A DNA stretch of 64,000 nt from Lyngbya sp. PCC 8106 (GTDB lineage Bacteria > Cyanobacteriota > Cyanobacteriia > Cyanobacteriales > Microcoleaceae), in contig NZ_AAVU01000007.1 in NCBI RefSeq assembly GCF_000169095.1, forward strand, positions 62,001 to 126,000, in the 5' to 3' direction. Shown one piece after another: positions 54,245-63,080 of this stretch. Positions within the stretch are counted from its first letter, which is position 1. Each line of letters begins with the position of its first letter. The notes below the pieces were generated by a model. It worked only from the letters and a program-made list of their open reading frames with translations. It did no database searches and was not told the DNA's origin. The translations under genes were made by a program, and so were the position numbers.

Positions 54245-55510
54245 TTAGCTTTTGAATATATAAATATCTTCTGCTTTTCCGAGTGCAAATTTAATGGAGT
54301 CGGGAATATTGCGGCTAGACTGGGTGATAAATATGATTAAACCGAGTAGTGCTAATCCGGCATCTAAAAGATACATATTCGAGTAACCAACTTGTTCAGC
54401 AACCCAACCAAATACCGGGCCAGCCAGTGCAATTCCGATATCAAATCCCCCAATACACAGCGAGAAAAATTGACCCCGTTCATCCGCCGAACAACGGTCT
54501 GTAACTAAGGTGATCACGGTGGGAATGAGAATTCCGGCACCTGCCCCTTCTAAAGCCGCTGCTAGGAGAATTTCAGAGTGATGATTTGCGGTTCCTAAAA
54601 GCAGCATTGAGATCAGATACAAGATCAAAGCAATCGTGATAAACATACCTCGACCATATCGGTCTGAAGCGCGACCCACGAATAAACGAGAGCTAAAACT
54701 AGCGATCGCTGCGGTAGAATAAAATAATCCAGCATTTAATTCTAGGTTAGATTCAGCCAGATAAAGGGGTAAAAAAGTGACTAAACTGCCAAAGATTAGA
54801 CCGACGATTGCCATGACAAAAGCAGGAGTTCGTAATGCCGGACTTCCGATTAATTTGAAGTAGCGAAATAGTTTTTGTAGGCGAATCTTGGGCGTTACAG
54901 AGATGAGGTCAATGTTGTCTAAAGTGGGTTTAGGGCGAGTGGGTTCCCAAACTTGAGAAATACCCAGTCCGGCAAGAAGTCCAAAAGTTGCACTCGATAA
55001 AAATAGAAAATTGTATCCCAAGCCTGCTTGTACAAAACCTCCAAAAGCCGGGCCAATTGCCATCCCTATAGGTGTGACGAGACTCATATAACCAATGACT
55101 TCGCCTCGACGGTCAATGGGGGCAATATCGGCGACTAAGGCACTGTAACCAATGGTAAAGGCGGCAAGACTAACCCCATGAAAAGCCCGAATTACTGCCA
55201 TTGAGGGAATTGAAGTGACCCATAAGTAGCCCAACGGGGCTAGTGTGACAACGGTGGTGCCAATCAGTAAAACGAGTTTGCGACCTTTGCTGTCAGCAAG
55301 GGGGCCAAGTCCAAACCGGGAGGGTAAGAGTCCGATAGCAAAAGCCCCCATCACTAAACCCACTTGTCGATTGGTGCCACCGAGGGCTTGAATGTAGAGG
55401 GGTAGAGTGGGGAGTAAACTGGTGGTGCTTGACCAAAAACACAAACCTGCAATAAACAGAAGTAATAGGCTACGCCGTCGCTTGGGGTCTAGAGTTGAAA
55501 AAACGTTCAA
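54245..55510 (-). CDS. Major facilitator superfamily transporter
   Basis: 421 residues with about 12 membrane helices. The MFS motif between helices 2 and 3 reads GPLADSKGRKLVLL and is echoed in the second half as VGRASDRYGRGMF. The helix 4 region RAFHGVSLAAFTIGYSALVADI is typical of drug/sugar-efflux-type MFS. Export of a small molecule is likely, substrate unknown. The C-terminal tail is short. No regulator adjacent. Confidence 0.88.
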   Translation of the reverse strand: MNVFSTLDPKRRRSLLLLFIAGLCFWSSTTSLLPTLPLYIQALGGTNRQVGLVMGAFAIGLLPSRFGLGPLADSKGRKLVLLIGTTVVTLAPLGYLWVTSIPSMAVIRAFHGVSLAAFTIGYSALVADIAPIDRRGEVIGYMSLVTPIGMAIGPAFGGFVQAGLGYNFLFLSSATFGLLAGLGISQVWEPTRPKPTLDNIDLISVTPKIRLQKLFRYFKLIGSPALRTPAFVMAIVGLIFGSLVTFLPLYLAESNLELNAGLFYSTAAIASFSSRLFVGRASDRYGRGMFITIALILYLISMLLLGTANHHSEILLAAALEGAGAGILIPTVITLVTDRCSADERGQFFSLCIGGFDIGIALAGPVFGWVAEQVGYSNMYLLDAGLALLGLIIFITQSSRNIPDSIKFALGKAEDIYIFKS

Positions 55511-55740
55511 AATATTGATTCCTCGGAATGCTCAACATCGATGTCTGACCAAGCTGTTAGTGTGATCAAAATATCGGATACTCTTTCTATTGTGTAACAA
55601 TTTATTAAAAATTGGCAGGTCAAAGTATATCAAACTTTTTTGATTTTTTCAGCGTGATGATCGAGAATCAATTTTAAAAAGATCAGGATTGAGGAATATA
55701 AAATGTGAATATTTCCTCAATTTTAAGTGGATCTTTTTAT

Positions 55741-57120
55741 CTAATTTTCGGTTTGTTTTTCAGGCCAACTTTTGTCAATATCAAGTAACACCGTATCAAC
55801 GTCTTGACCGTCAATATAATTAATAATTCCGAGCCAAAACGTTCCAGTCCCCACTGCTCCGGACATGACATCTGAAGCATCAAAGCGAATTAAATCGGCA
55901 TTTAATAAAATTTCAGCTTGTTGGCGACTGACGGCATCGGGATAAACATCCAAACTCACCCCACGATGGGGAGAAATATAGCCTCCCATTGCCGCCGAAA
56001 TTTCGTGAGGTTGAATAGAGGCTAAATATTGCATTAATTTCCGAGCTTGGGGTGTATCGTTGAACATGGCAACAACATCGCCGCCGACTAAAATAGGTAA
56101 GCCCAATTCTTCGTTAATCGGAGGTAACGGAAAAATATCCACATTTTGACCCAGTACCACACCTTCCGGGAAAAAACTACTAATAAAACTGGCTTGACGG
56201 TGCAGATAACACTCAGGTGGATCTGTAAATAAACCGTTGGGAGACACACCAAAGGGAATATTAATAATGCCAATGGTGCCGCCAACAACATATTTAGGAT
56301 TGAGGGCGATTTGACCAAACCTTTCAAAGGCTTCTTTAATCGGCGGAGAATTAAACGGGATTTTGTGTTGAACCCACTGATCATAAACTTCTGGGCCAGA
56401 AGTTCGCAGGACAATATCTTCAATCCAATCGGTACCGACCCATCCGGTTGCATCTCCGCTTTGGATTCCCAAACACCAAGGAACACGACTATCAGCGACA
56501 ATTTGATCAGAGAGATCGACGAGTTCATCCCAGGTTTTCGGGACGGTGTATCCTGCGGCTTGAAAGGCTTTCGGATTATACCAGACTAAACTTTTAACGG
56601 AGGCTCTGTACCAAATTCCGTAGATTTTGCCATTCACAGTACCCAAAGTGAGCCAGTCGTTTGAAAAAGCTTGAGTGAGATCTTCTCTATCAATGACGGT
56701 TTCGAGGGGAACGAGTAAGTCTTTTTTAGCAAAGTCTGCCATCAAACCGGGTTGAGGAAACATCGCAATATCGGGTGCATTTCCCGCTTCAACCCGCACG
56801 GGAAGCAGGGTGCTAAAGGCTTCTGTTCCCTGATAAATGACTTCGATCCCTGTTTTTTCGACAAAAGGGGTCAATGCAGCTTCTAGCTTTTGTTGTTGGG
56901 GGCCTGTCATTGCCCCTAATATCGTCACACTTCCCTGGGAGGGGGGATTGCTCTGGGTTTGTTGGTTTTGATTTTCCGCCGTTCCGGCACTACAAGCAAC
57001 TGTCAAGACCGATAGACTCACCAACAAACCTGCATTGCTGAATGCACGACGGTACTGACCGCAAGAACACCAAATTTTGTCAACTTGAATAATCACTCTA
57101 TAAATTTGAGCTTCCCACAT
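55741..57120 (-). CDS. ABC transporter sugar-binding lipoprotein
   Basis: 459 residues. An N-terminal extension with WCSCGQYRR precedes the signal segment LLVSLSVLTVACSAGT, whose V-A-C lipobox predicts a lipoprotein. The two lobes of a family-1 solute-binding protein follow (SVTILGAMTGPQQQKLE, YGIWYRASVKSLVWYNP, then GGDVVAMFNDTPQARKLM), close to alpha-glucoside-binding types. The ATG 57120 is supported by AGGAGG about 7 bp upstream, so the cytoplasmic extension of ~25 residues is real. No permease or ATPase genes adjoin it, so its partners are elsewhere. Confidence 0.85.
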   Translation of the reverse strand: MWEAQIYRVIIQVDKIWCSCGQYRRAFSNAGLLVSLSVLTVACSAGTAENQNQQTQSNPPSQGSVTILGAMTGPQQQKLEAALTPFVEKTGIEVIYQGTEAFSTLLPVRVEAGNAPDIAMFPQPGLMADFAKKDLLVPLETVIDREDLTQAFSNDWLTLGTVNGKIYGIWYRASVKSLVWYNPKAFQAAGYTVPKTWDELVDLSDQIVADSRVPWCLGIQSGDATGWVGTDWIEDIVLRTSGPEVYDQWVQHKIPFNSPPIKEAFERFGQIALNPKYVVGGTIGIINIPFGVSPNGLFTDPPECYLHRQASFISSFFPEGVVLGQNVDIFPLPPINEELGLPILVGGDVVAMFNDTPQARKLMQYLASIQPHEISAAMGGYISPHRGVSLDVYPDAVSRQQAEILLNADLIRFDASDVMSGAVGTGTFWLGIINYIDGQDVDTVLLDIDKSWPEKQTEN

Positions 57121-57451
57121 TTTGATTTCCTCCTGACTAGACTTTAGCTATTTGGAAAATAAAGAGCAACACAGTTAGACTGTTAGACCCAAGCTGTTCT
57201 ATAAAGTTACACTCCATTTTGAGCAAAATAACCAGAGGAACAGTGCAAATATGATTAGTCTGAGACTTTTGTCTCCGGTGTCCAGCGATTGATCATCAAA
57301 TTAACTTGATATGGTCGAATGATCTGTTATATAGTTGATCTAAATAAGTTTTGGCTCAATTCTGGGTATTCTCAGAGAAATATTCGCTACATCGCCTTGC
57401 TTGTTAGTCTTTGAGACCGCATCCGGTTTTAAAAGTGCCACTAATTCTCAG

Positions 57452-57576
57452 AAAAAACACCACTCCTGAAGCGAGAGCGGTGCATAGGGGGTGTTATGGG
57501 TGTTACGGCTACTAGAGTAGCAGAGTCGAATTGGGTCTGAGTCTCAAGCTTGTGCTAGTTGACAAATTGTCACAAT
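57452..57576 (-). ncRNA. Candidate small RNA, copy A of a tandem pair
   Basis: Read on the minus strand, the copy begins ATTGTGACAATTTG (57576), passes a variable ~50-nt middle with hairpin GCTAC-TAGA-GTAGC, then a C/A-rich stretch TAACACCCATAACACCCCC, and ends with CACCGCTC...GAGTGGTG plus TTTTTT (57452-57482), a rho-independent terminator. No frame with a start is seen. Copy B, 40 bp away, shares the end segments nearly exactly. The C/A-rich single-stranded stretch next to a terminator is a common sRNA layout. Confidence 0.5.
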
Positions 57577-57616
57577 ATTTTTAGGGTGTTGAGGTTAACT
57601 AAGCTGATATTATGCC

Positions 57617-57741
57617 AAAAAAACACCGCTCCTGAAGCCAGAGCGGTACATAGGGGGTGTTATGGGTGTTATTAGTCCTAAGGTAACAGACCCCCTATTG
57701 AGTGATCATCATGGTTGTGCAAGTGATCAAATTGTCACAAT
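57617..57741 (-). ncRNA. Candidate small RNA, copy B of a tandem pair
   Basis: Same orientation and length as copy A: ATTGTGACAATTTG (from 57741), a different middle, the same TAACACCCATAACACCCCC stretch, and a perfect-stem terminator ACCGCTC...GAGCGGT followed by seven T (57617-57647). A TATAAC-like -10 on the minus strand lies ~10 bp upstream (57756-57761) with TTGCCA farther up. I do not recognise the family; Yfr-type sRNAs should be compared. Confidence 0.55.
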
Positions 57742-57819
57742 TGAGGATCGTAGATGTTATAATTCCCTAGACTCAAAGGATGGCAAAATGGGGAATCAGA
57801 TGCCAAAACAAGGGTTGCT

Positions 57820-58695
57820 ATGAATTTTAGTCTTTTCGATCTGTTCTGGATTTTTCTGCTGATCAGCTCTTTGCAACCTGTAATTCAGAAACGTTCAATG
57901 GAGTCGCGTCGGATCAAAGCGATTCGAGAATTTGAACAAAAGCGAAACAGTCGGGTTATCCTGCTGATTCATCGTCAAGAGTCGATTAGCTTGTTCGGAA
58001 TTCCGCTCTCTCGTTATATCAGCATCGAGGACTCAGAACAGGTACTCAGAGCTATTCGCCTCACTCCTTCTGATGTTCCAATTGATTTAATTTTGCATAC
58101 TCCGGGCGGTTTGGTGTTAGCGACTGAACAAATTGCTCATGCTCTCATTCGTCATCAGGCTAAAGTCACCGTGTTTGTGCCTCATTATGCCATGAGTGGA
58201 GGGACGATGTTAGCTTTGGCTTCTGATGAGATTGTCATGGATGAAAACGCCGTATTAGGCCCGATTGATCCCCAGTTAGGTAATTTTCCGGCAGCAAGTA
58301 TCTTAAAAGTTCTTGAAGATAAACCGATTAGTGAAATTGACGATCAAACTTTGATTATGGCGGATATTTCTCGGAAAGCAATTCGTCAAGTTCAAGACTT
58401 TGTAAGAACTTTGCTCGAAGATAATATTCCCCAACAAAAAATTGATCCCAGTCGCATTGATGGGGTGATTAATGCCTTAACGACAGGTCGCATTACCCAT
58501 GATTGTCCGATTATGGCAGAAGAAGCAGCAAAATTGGGATTACCTGTAACACCGGGATTACCAAAATCAATTTATTATTTGATGGATTTGTATCCTCAAT
58601 CGCGAGGAAACCGTCCAACTGTACAATATATTCCTATGCCCTATACTCGACCTGCGGCGATGCCTGAAGGGACAAAAAAATCAGACCTTCACTAA
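57820..58695 (+). CDS. SDH-type membrane serine proteinase (ClpP-fold)
   Basis: 291 residues. One N-terminal membrane helix (about 4-22) anchors a crotonase-like ClpP-fold domain: ILHTPGGLVLATEQIAHAL, then the nucleophile in HYAMSGGTMLALASDEI with Ser after A-M, and LGPIDPQLG. This is the SDH/Sah proteinase family related to SppA. It probably works in the plasma or thylakoid membrane as a signal-peptide peptidase or quality-control protease. A conserved C-terminal helix region ends YPQSRGNRPTVQYIP. It lies 52 bp before prolyl oligopeptidase. Confidence 0.87.
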   Translation: MNFSLFDLFWIFLLISSLQPVIQKRSMESRRIKAIREFEQKRNSRVILLIHRQESISLFGIPLSRYISIEDSEQVLRAIRLTPSDVPIDLILHTPGGLVLATEQIAHALIRHQAKVTVFVPHYAMSGGTMLALASDEIVMDENAVLGPIDPQLGNFPAASILKVLEDKPISEIDDQTLIMADISRKAIRQVQDFVRTLLEDNIPQQKIDPSRIDGVINALTTGRITHDCPIMAEEAAKLGLPVTPGLPKSIYYLMDLYPQSRGNRPTVQYIPMPYTRPAAMPEGTKKSDLH

Positions 58696-58747
58696 ATTTT
58701 TCTTTGCACAATACTCAACCTAAACTGTTATCTAAAGACGTAAAATT

Positions 58748-60814
58748 ATGCTAGACTCTAAATCTTCTTTAACTTATCCAACCACTCGCAAAGGGGATCA
58801 CGTTGATGATTATCATGGGGTGAAAGTTGCTGATCCCTATCGTTGGCTAGAAGATCCCAACTCTGAAGAAACAAAAGCCTGGATTCAAGCACAAAATGAG
58901 ATTACATTTGGTTATCTCCAACAAATTCCTGCCCGAGAAAAGCTGAAACAACGCCTAACTAAACTTTGGGACTTTGCTAAATATAGCACGCCTTATAAAC
59001 AGGGTAATCGCTATTTTTATTATAAAAATGACGGTTTGCAAAATCAAAGTGTGTTGTATGTTTTAGATGATTTGGAAGGTCAGCCCGAGGTTTTGCTAGA
59101 CCCCAATACATTATCTGAAGATGGTACCGTTGCGTTGTCTGGGGTTTCCATTAGTGAAGATGGAAATTTGATGGCTTATGGAATTTCGACATCGGGTTCA
59201 GACTGGCAAGAGTGGAAAGTTCGAGATGTTAATACCAAACAAGATCTCGACGATCATTTAAAGTGGGTTAAATTTTCAGGAGCGTCTTGGACACACGATC
59301 ATCAAGGCTTTTTCTACAGTCGTTATAACGAACCGAATGAAAACACCAAACTTGAAGATACCAACTACTATCAAAAGTTATTTTATCATCGTTTAGGTAC
59401 ACCTCAATCTGAAGATCTTTTAATCTACGAACGTTCAGATCAAAAAGAATGGGGTTTTAGTGGTTCAGTCACAGAAGATGGCAAATATTTGATTATTTCG
59501 GTTTGGCAGGGAACTGATCCTAAAAATCTAGTTTTCTACAAAGATTTAACTCAATCTGATGCACCTGTGATTGAACTGATCAGCGAATTTGAAGCTGAAT
59601 ATAATTTCATTGATTATCAAGATACAAAATTTTGGTTTCAAACGGACTTAAATGCTCCGAAAGGGAAGGTAATTTCCCTCGATATTCACAGTGGAGATCG
59701 AACCGAAATCATCCCAGAAATTGAAGATACTCTGCGAGGAATTAATATTCTCAATCATCAGTTTGTGGCTTTTTATCTCAAAGATGCTCACACTCAAATT
59801 AAAATCTTAAATCTTGATGGTTCTTTTGTGCGAGAAGTCGAATTACCGGGAATTGGTTCGGCGGGAGGATTTAGCGGTAAACCTGACGACACCGAAACTT
59901 TTTATGCTTATACCAGCTTTACCACGCCAACGACGATTTATCGTTATGATATGGTAACAGGAGAAAGCCGTCTGTATCGTCAGCCCGAAGTTGATTTTAA
60001 CCCCGAAAATTATGAAACCCAACAAATTTTTTATCCAAGTAAAGACGGGACTCAAATTCCCATGTTTATTACTTATAAAAAAGGCTTATCACTTGAGGGG
60101 AATAATCCGACAGTTTTGTATGGCTATGGGGGATTTAGTGCTTCTTTAACCCCTAATTTTTCTATTAGTCGTATTGCTTGGTTGGAAATGGGGGGAGTTT
60201 ATGCGATTCCTAACCTCAGAGGCGGCGGTGAATATGGGGAAGAATGGCATCAAGCGGGTACAAAACACAATAAACAAAATGTCTTTGATGACTTCATTGC
60301 AGCGGCGGAATGGTTGATTAAAAATAAATATACTTGTTCGCAAAAATTAGCGATTTCTGGTGGAAGTAATGGCGGTTTATTAGTGGGGGCTTGTATGACT
60401 CAACGCCCAGATTTGTTTGGGGCGGCTTTACCTGCTGTGGGGGTGATGGATATGTTACGTTTTCATAAGTTTACGATTGGTTGGGCTTGGTGTTCAGACT
60501 ATGGTTCACCGGATAATGCCGAAGATTTTCAGGCAATTTATGCTTATTCTCCCTTGCATAATTTGAAACCTGAAACGGCTTATCCGGCAACTTTAATTAC
60601 AACGGCTGATCATGATGACCGAGTAGTTCCAGCACATAGTTTTAAGTTTGCAGCAGCGTTACAAGCCGTTCATGTGGGAGATAATCCGGTGTTAATTCGG
60701 ATTGAAACAAAAGCCGGACATGGTGCGGGTAAACCAACGGCAAAAATTATTGAAGAATTAGCAGATGGATTTGCTTTTTTGGTGAGAGTATTTGAGATGA
60801 ATCCTACGTTTTAA
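58748..60814 (+). CDS. Prolyl oligopeptidase (S9A)
   Basis: 688 residues. The N-terminal strand segment and beta-propeller begin DDYHGVKVADPYRWLEDPNS. The C-terminal alpha/beta-hydrolase domain has the nucleophile in SGGSNGGLLVGACMTQRP, with the acid/His residues expected in ATLITTADHDDRVVPAHS and TKAGHGAGKP. Family enzymes cleave short peptides after proline in the cytoplasm. No signal peptide. Length is normal (~680-700). It follows the SDH-type protease, and the two may share a transcript. Confidence 0.93.
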   Translation: MLDSKSSLTYPTTRKGDHVDDYHGVKVADPYRWLEDPNSEETKAWIQAQNEITFGYLQQIPAREKLKQRLTKLWDFAKYSTPYKQGNRYFYYKNDGLQNQSVLYVLDDLEGQPEVLLDPNTLSEDGTVALSGVSISEDGNLMAYGISTSGSDWQEWKVRDVNTKQDLDDHLKWVKFSGASWTHDHQGFFYSRYNEPNENTKLEDTNYYQKLFYHRLGTPQSEDLLIYERSDQKEWGFSGSVTEDGKYLIISVWQGTDPKNLVFYKDLTQSDAPVIELISEFEAEYNFIDYQDTKFWFQTDLNAPKGKVISLDIHSGDRTEIIPEIEDTLRGINILNHQFVAFYLKDAHTQIKILNLDGSFVREVELPGIGSAGGFSGKPDDTETFYAYTSFTTPTTIYRYDMVTGESRLYRQPEVDFNPENYETQQIFYPSKDGTQIPMFITYKKGLSLEGNNPTVLYGYGGFSASLTPNFSISRIAWLEMGGVYAIPNLRGGGEYGEEWHQAGTKHNKQNVFDDFIAAAEWLIKNKYTCSQKLAISGGSNGGLLVGACMTQRPDLFGAALPAVGVMDMLRFHKFTIGWAWCSDYGSPDNAEDFQAIYAYSPLHNLKPETAYPATLITTADHDDRVVPAHSFKFAAALQAVHVGDNPVLIRIETKAGHGAGKPTAKIIEELADGFAFLVRVFEMNPTF

Positions 60815-61475
60815 GCGATTGAGTTTTTTAGGGTTGAGGGCGGCGGCTTTTACCTTCAAATGAAGTGAATTGAATCGGTATCATTTAAGTAGAATGTCGT
60901 CAAGTTCAACCCTAAATCTTGTGAATATGAAGTGGTTTATTAACTCTAAGATGTCGAAGATTAAGTTTAGCTTAAAGTTTGGTTAATTTTGTGAAAACTA
61001 TGATAAACTATTAACAATAAGTTAATTTCTGAATTCTTGATTATTTTAGAAGTGTATGAACTGTGTTCCCTCAAACGGTTAACAACGATTAAAGCCGGGC
61101 AAAATCTGAAACAAGTTGATTTCTTTGACTCTCGTTCAAGATGTCAATAAAAGTTAATCTAATGGTGGTATAATGGATAAAACCTTTTCCGTCAATCACC
61201 AAGAAGCTATATCTCGCAGCGTTGAACGATTTTCTCAATGTCATCTATCGGTAACAATTGATTTAGAACCTTGATCATGGAATCCTGAATATCCATTAAC
61301 ATTAGATTTACGAAAATTTACATAAAAACAATTTTTTTTGTCAAACTGTAAAATATAGCGAAGAAATGCTGACTTAGTTATCCAGTTTATAAAAAATATC
61401 TTAAGACAAAGTGAGTTTAGGAGGAAAGTACATTGTAAAATAAAGAGGACACCACGCCACACACAACAGAGAAAA
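60815..61475. other. Intergenic region with one small broken frame
   Basis: 661 bp, AT-rich. Besides the 50-codon frame listed next, the minus-strand frame at 61241-61495 looks spurious, overlapping the start of the next gene. No clear terminator for prolyl oligopeptidase was found. Confidence 0.4.
61173..61325 (+). pseudogene. Possible 50-codon protein with in-frame TGA
   Basis: ATG 61173 starts TFSVNHQEAISRSVERFSQC, reaches TGA at 61272-61274 after LEP, and continues in the same frame as SWNPEYPLTLDLRKFT then TAA. Both sides read as protein and fit one another, so a single-base lesion (for example from TGG or CGA) is likely. Family unknown; low confidence because of size. Confidence 0.35.
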
Positions 61476-61814
61476 ATGACCCAAAGTAACCCCAAAACTC
61501 AAACCATTCAGGAACAAACCGGACTCCGACAGAGGCATTTTGCGGATCTGATTCGAGTCGCACAAATCATTTTTGATCCTTGTGGAGGAATTACAGGTCG
61601 AGTTGTTAATGCAGATTGGCAAGCATTCGGTATTCCGATTGAAGTTGAAAAAAATCTTAAACTTTTAGGAGATAAATATCGCTATGCTTCTCCTCATTTA
61701 CCGATGGAAGAAGTTTGGGAACAGTTGACCCCGGAAACCCGAAGTTGGTTCATCGAAAATAAAAATGAATTGTGGATGTTAGAAGAAGCATTTCCGGCAC
61801 TTGATGAAGACTAA
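61476..61814 (+). CDS. Conserved small cyanobacterial protein, function unknown
   Basis: 112 residues, starting with polar MTQSNPKTQTIQEQTG. A Trp-containing core: RVVNADWQAFGIPIEVEK, YASPHLPMEEVWEQLTPE and FIENKNELWMLEEAFPAL. No signal or membrane segment. I do not recognise the family. Composition and even length argue for a real gene. A hairpin follows the stop at 61857-61877. Confidence 0.6.
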   Translation: MTQSNPKTQTIQEQTGLRQRHFADLIRVAQIIFDPCGGITGRVVNADWQAFGIPIEVEKNLKLLGDKYRYASPHLPMEEVWEQLTPETRSWFIENKNELWMLEEAFPALDED

Positions 61815-61856
61815 AGATTAACGTCACGTCAACACTCTATTTTATTTTACCCAAGC

Positions 61857-61877
61857 CAGACGGCCCAATGGGTCGTC
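61857..61877 (+). terminator. Possible terminator
   Basis: AGACG-G-CC-CAAT-GG-GT-CGTCT hairpin, followed by AAAATTT. The U-tract is weak, so this is tentative. Confidence 0.4.
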
Positions 61878-62019
61878 TAAAATTTAGAATTAATTATGAA
61901 ACATTTAAAGAAATTTATGAGATAATATACATGAATCTTGACTTTAGTTTAAAAATGTATTATATATGTAATATAATACAGATAGTCGTTCCATATGCTG
62001 ATCTGAGGCAAGTTAAACA

Positions 62020-62355
62020 GTGAGCAATTTCTCACAGAAGGTCAACCCAAAACCCAATCTTCTCTATCAACGACTAGAGGAGGCTCTCCAACAGGGGAAT
62101 GAAGTGCAGGTCGTATCATCTTGTGGCAGATTTTTTGGTATTCCCTCTGCTCTTGATGAGGATTTTTTAGAACTCGTTAATCTGTATATTCCCTCTGAAG
62201 AAGAAGGTTGGGAAGATGAGCCATACGAACGCACAGTTTGGTTGATTAAAATTTCTGAGATTGTTGCAGTTGCTTATCCAATTCAATCGTTATCAAAAGC
62301 TCAACTAGAGTCATTGATTAACCCCAGTCAAACAGTCTTTGAATCTGAGGATTAA
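62020..62355 (+). CDS. Small acidic protein, function unknown
   Basis: 111 residues from GTG 62020. Features: LLYQRLEEALQQGNEVQVV, CGRFFGIPSALDEDFLELV, then a C-terminal YERTVWLIKISEIVAVAYP. Very acidic in the middle (EEEGWEDE). It resembles no family I can name, but its mixed alpha/beta pattern and lone gene context suggest a real protein. The downstream hairpin CCACTC-AAT-GAGGTGG near 62360 may terminate it. Confidence 0.55.
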   Translation: MSNFSQKVNPKPNLLYQRLEEALQQGNEVQVVSSCGRFFGIPSALDEDFLELVNLYIPSEEEGWEDEPYERTVWLIKISEIVAVAYPIQSLSKAQLESLINPSQTVFESED

Positions 62356-62521
62356 TCAAGCCACTCAATGAGGTGGTTTCCCAAGACTTCAAAAACGATA
62401 ACCCGAGATTGATTTCGGGGATAGAATGAATTAAAATTCATCACGTTAACTGATTTCAAGGGATTTCCACCTCAACTCTTTTCATCCCCTAATTGTGACT
62501 CTTTTCAGACAAAACTTGACA

Positions 62522-63069
62522 ATGAATCCTCAGCGTTTGGTCAAAATTAGTCAATATTTGAGCAAACACTTACGACATCAACCCGAACGTCTAGGACTAA
62601 AATTAGCGCCTGGAGGTTGGGTTAATGTTGATAAACTTTTAGCAGCTTGTCAACATCATCAATTTCCTCTGAGTCGGGTCGAACTCGAAGAAGTCGTGAT
62701 TAAAAATGATCAGCAACGATTTTCCTTTGATGAAACAAAAACTCGTGTTCGTGCGAATCAAGGTCATAGTATTGATGTCGATTTACAGTTAAAAGCGAGA
62801 ATTCCGTCCGATATTCTTGATCACGGAACAGTGAAAAAGCCATTGATGCAATGTTGCAATTTGGGTTGCTAAAAATGTCTCATCATCACGTTCATTTATC
62901 TACTGATATCACCACAGCAACAGGAGTTGGAAGGCGAAAGAGTCGTCCTATTATTTTTCAAGTGAATGCAGCTTAAATGGTTCAAGACGATTACACCTTT
63001 TATTGTTCTAAGAATGGCGTTTGGTTGGTGGAACAAGTCCCAGTAAAATACTTAACCCCTCTAAACTGA
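62522..63069 (+). pseudogene. kptA: RNA 2'-phosphotransferase (KptA/Tpt1), frameshifted and interrupted
   Basis: The N-terminal half is intact from ATG 62522: VKISQYLSKHLRHQPERLG, LAPGGWVNVDKLLAACQ and SDILDHGT. At an A-run (62833-62838) the frame shifts and the old frame ends at 62870-62872. In another frame the rest of the family is recognisable: AMLQFGLLKMSHHHVHLST, RPIIFQVNAA, then TAA 62974-62976, then TFYCSKNGVWLVEQVPV to TGA 63067-63069. One frameshift plus one stop, so it is inactive. KptA removes 2'-phosphates from RNA; its bacterial role is unclear, and loss may be tolerated. Confidence 0.85.
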
Positions 63070-63080
63070 GAGCCAAAAAA

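Larger units (their letters stand above)
57121..57819. other. Divergent intergenic region with two candidate sRNA genes
   Basis: 699 bp. The two 125-bp repeats listed below fill the middle. A TATAAT at 57758-57763 on the plus strand, ~60 bp before the protease start, is a likely -10 for it. AGGAGG before 57120 serves the sugar-binding gene. Confidence 0.5.

Noticed and set aside
57452..57741. CRISPR or coding repeats
   Set aside because: Only two units, long and with internal divergence; no start-containing frames. The terminators fit sRNA genes better.
61241..61495. 84-residue minus-strand hydrophobic frame
   Set aside because: It overlaps the start of the 61476 gene and AT-rich intergenic DNA; no ribosome site.
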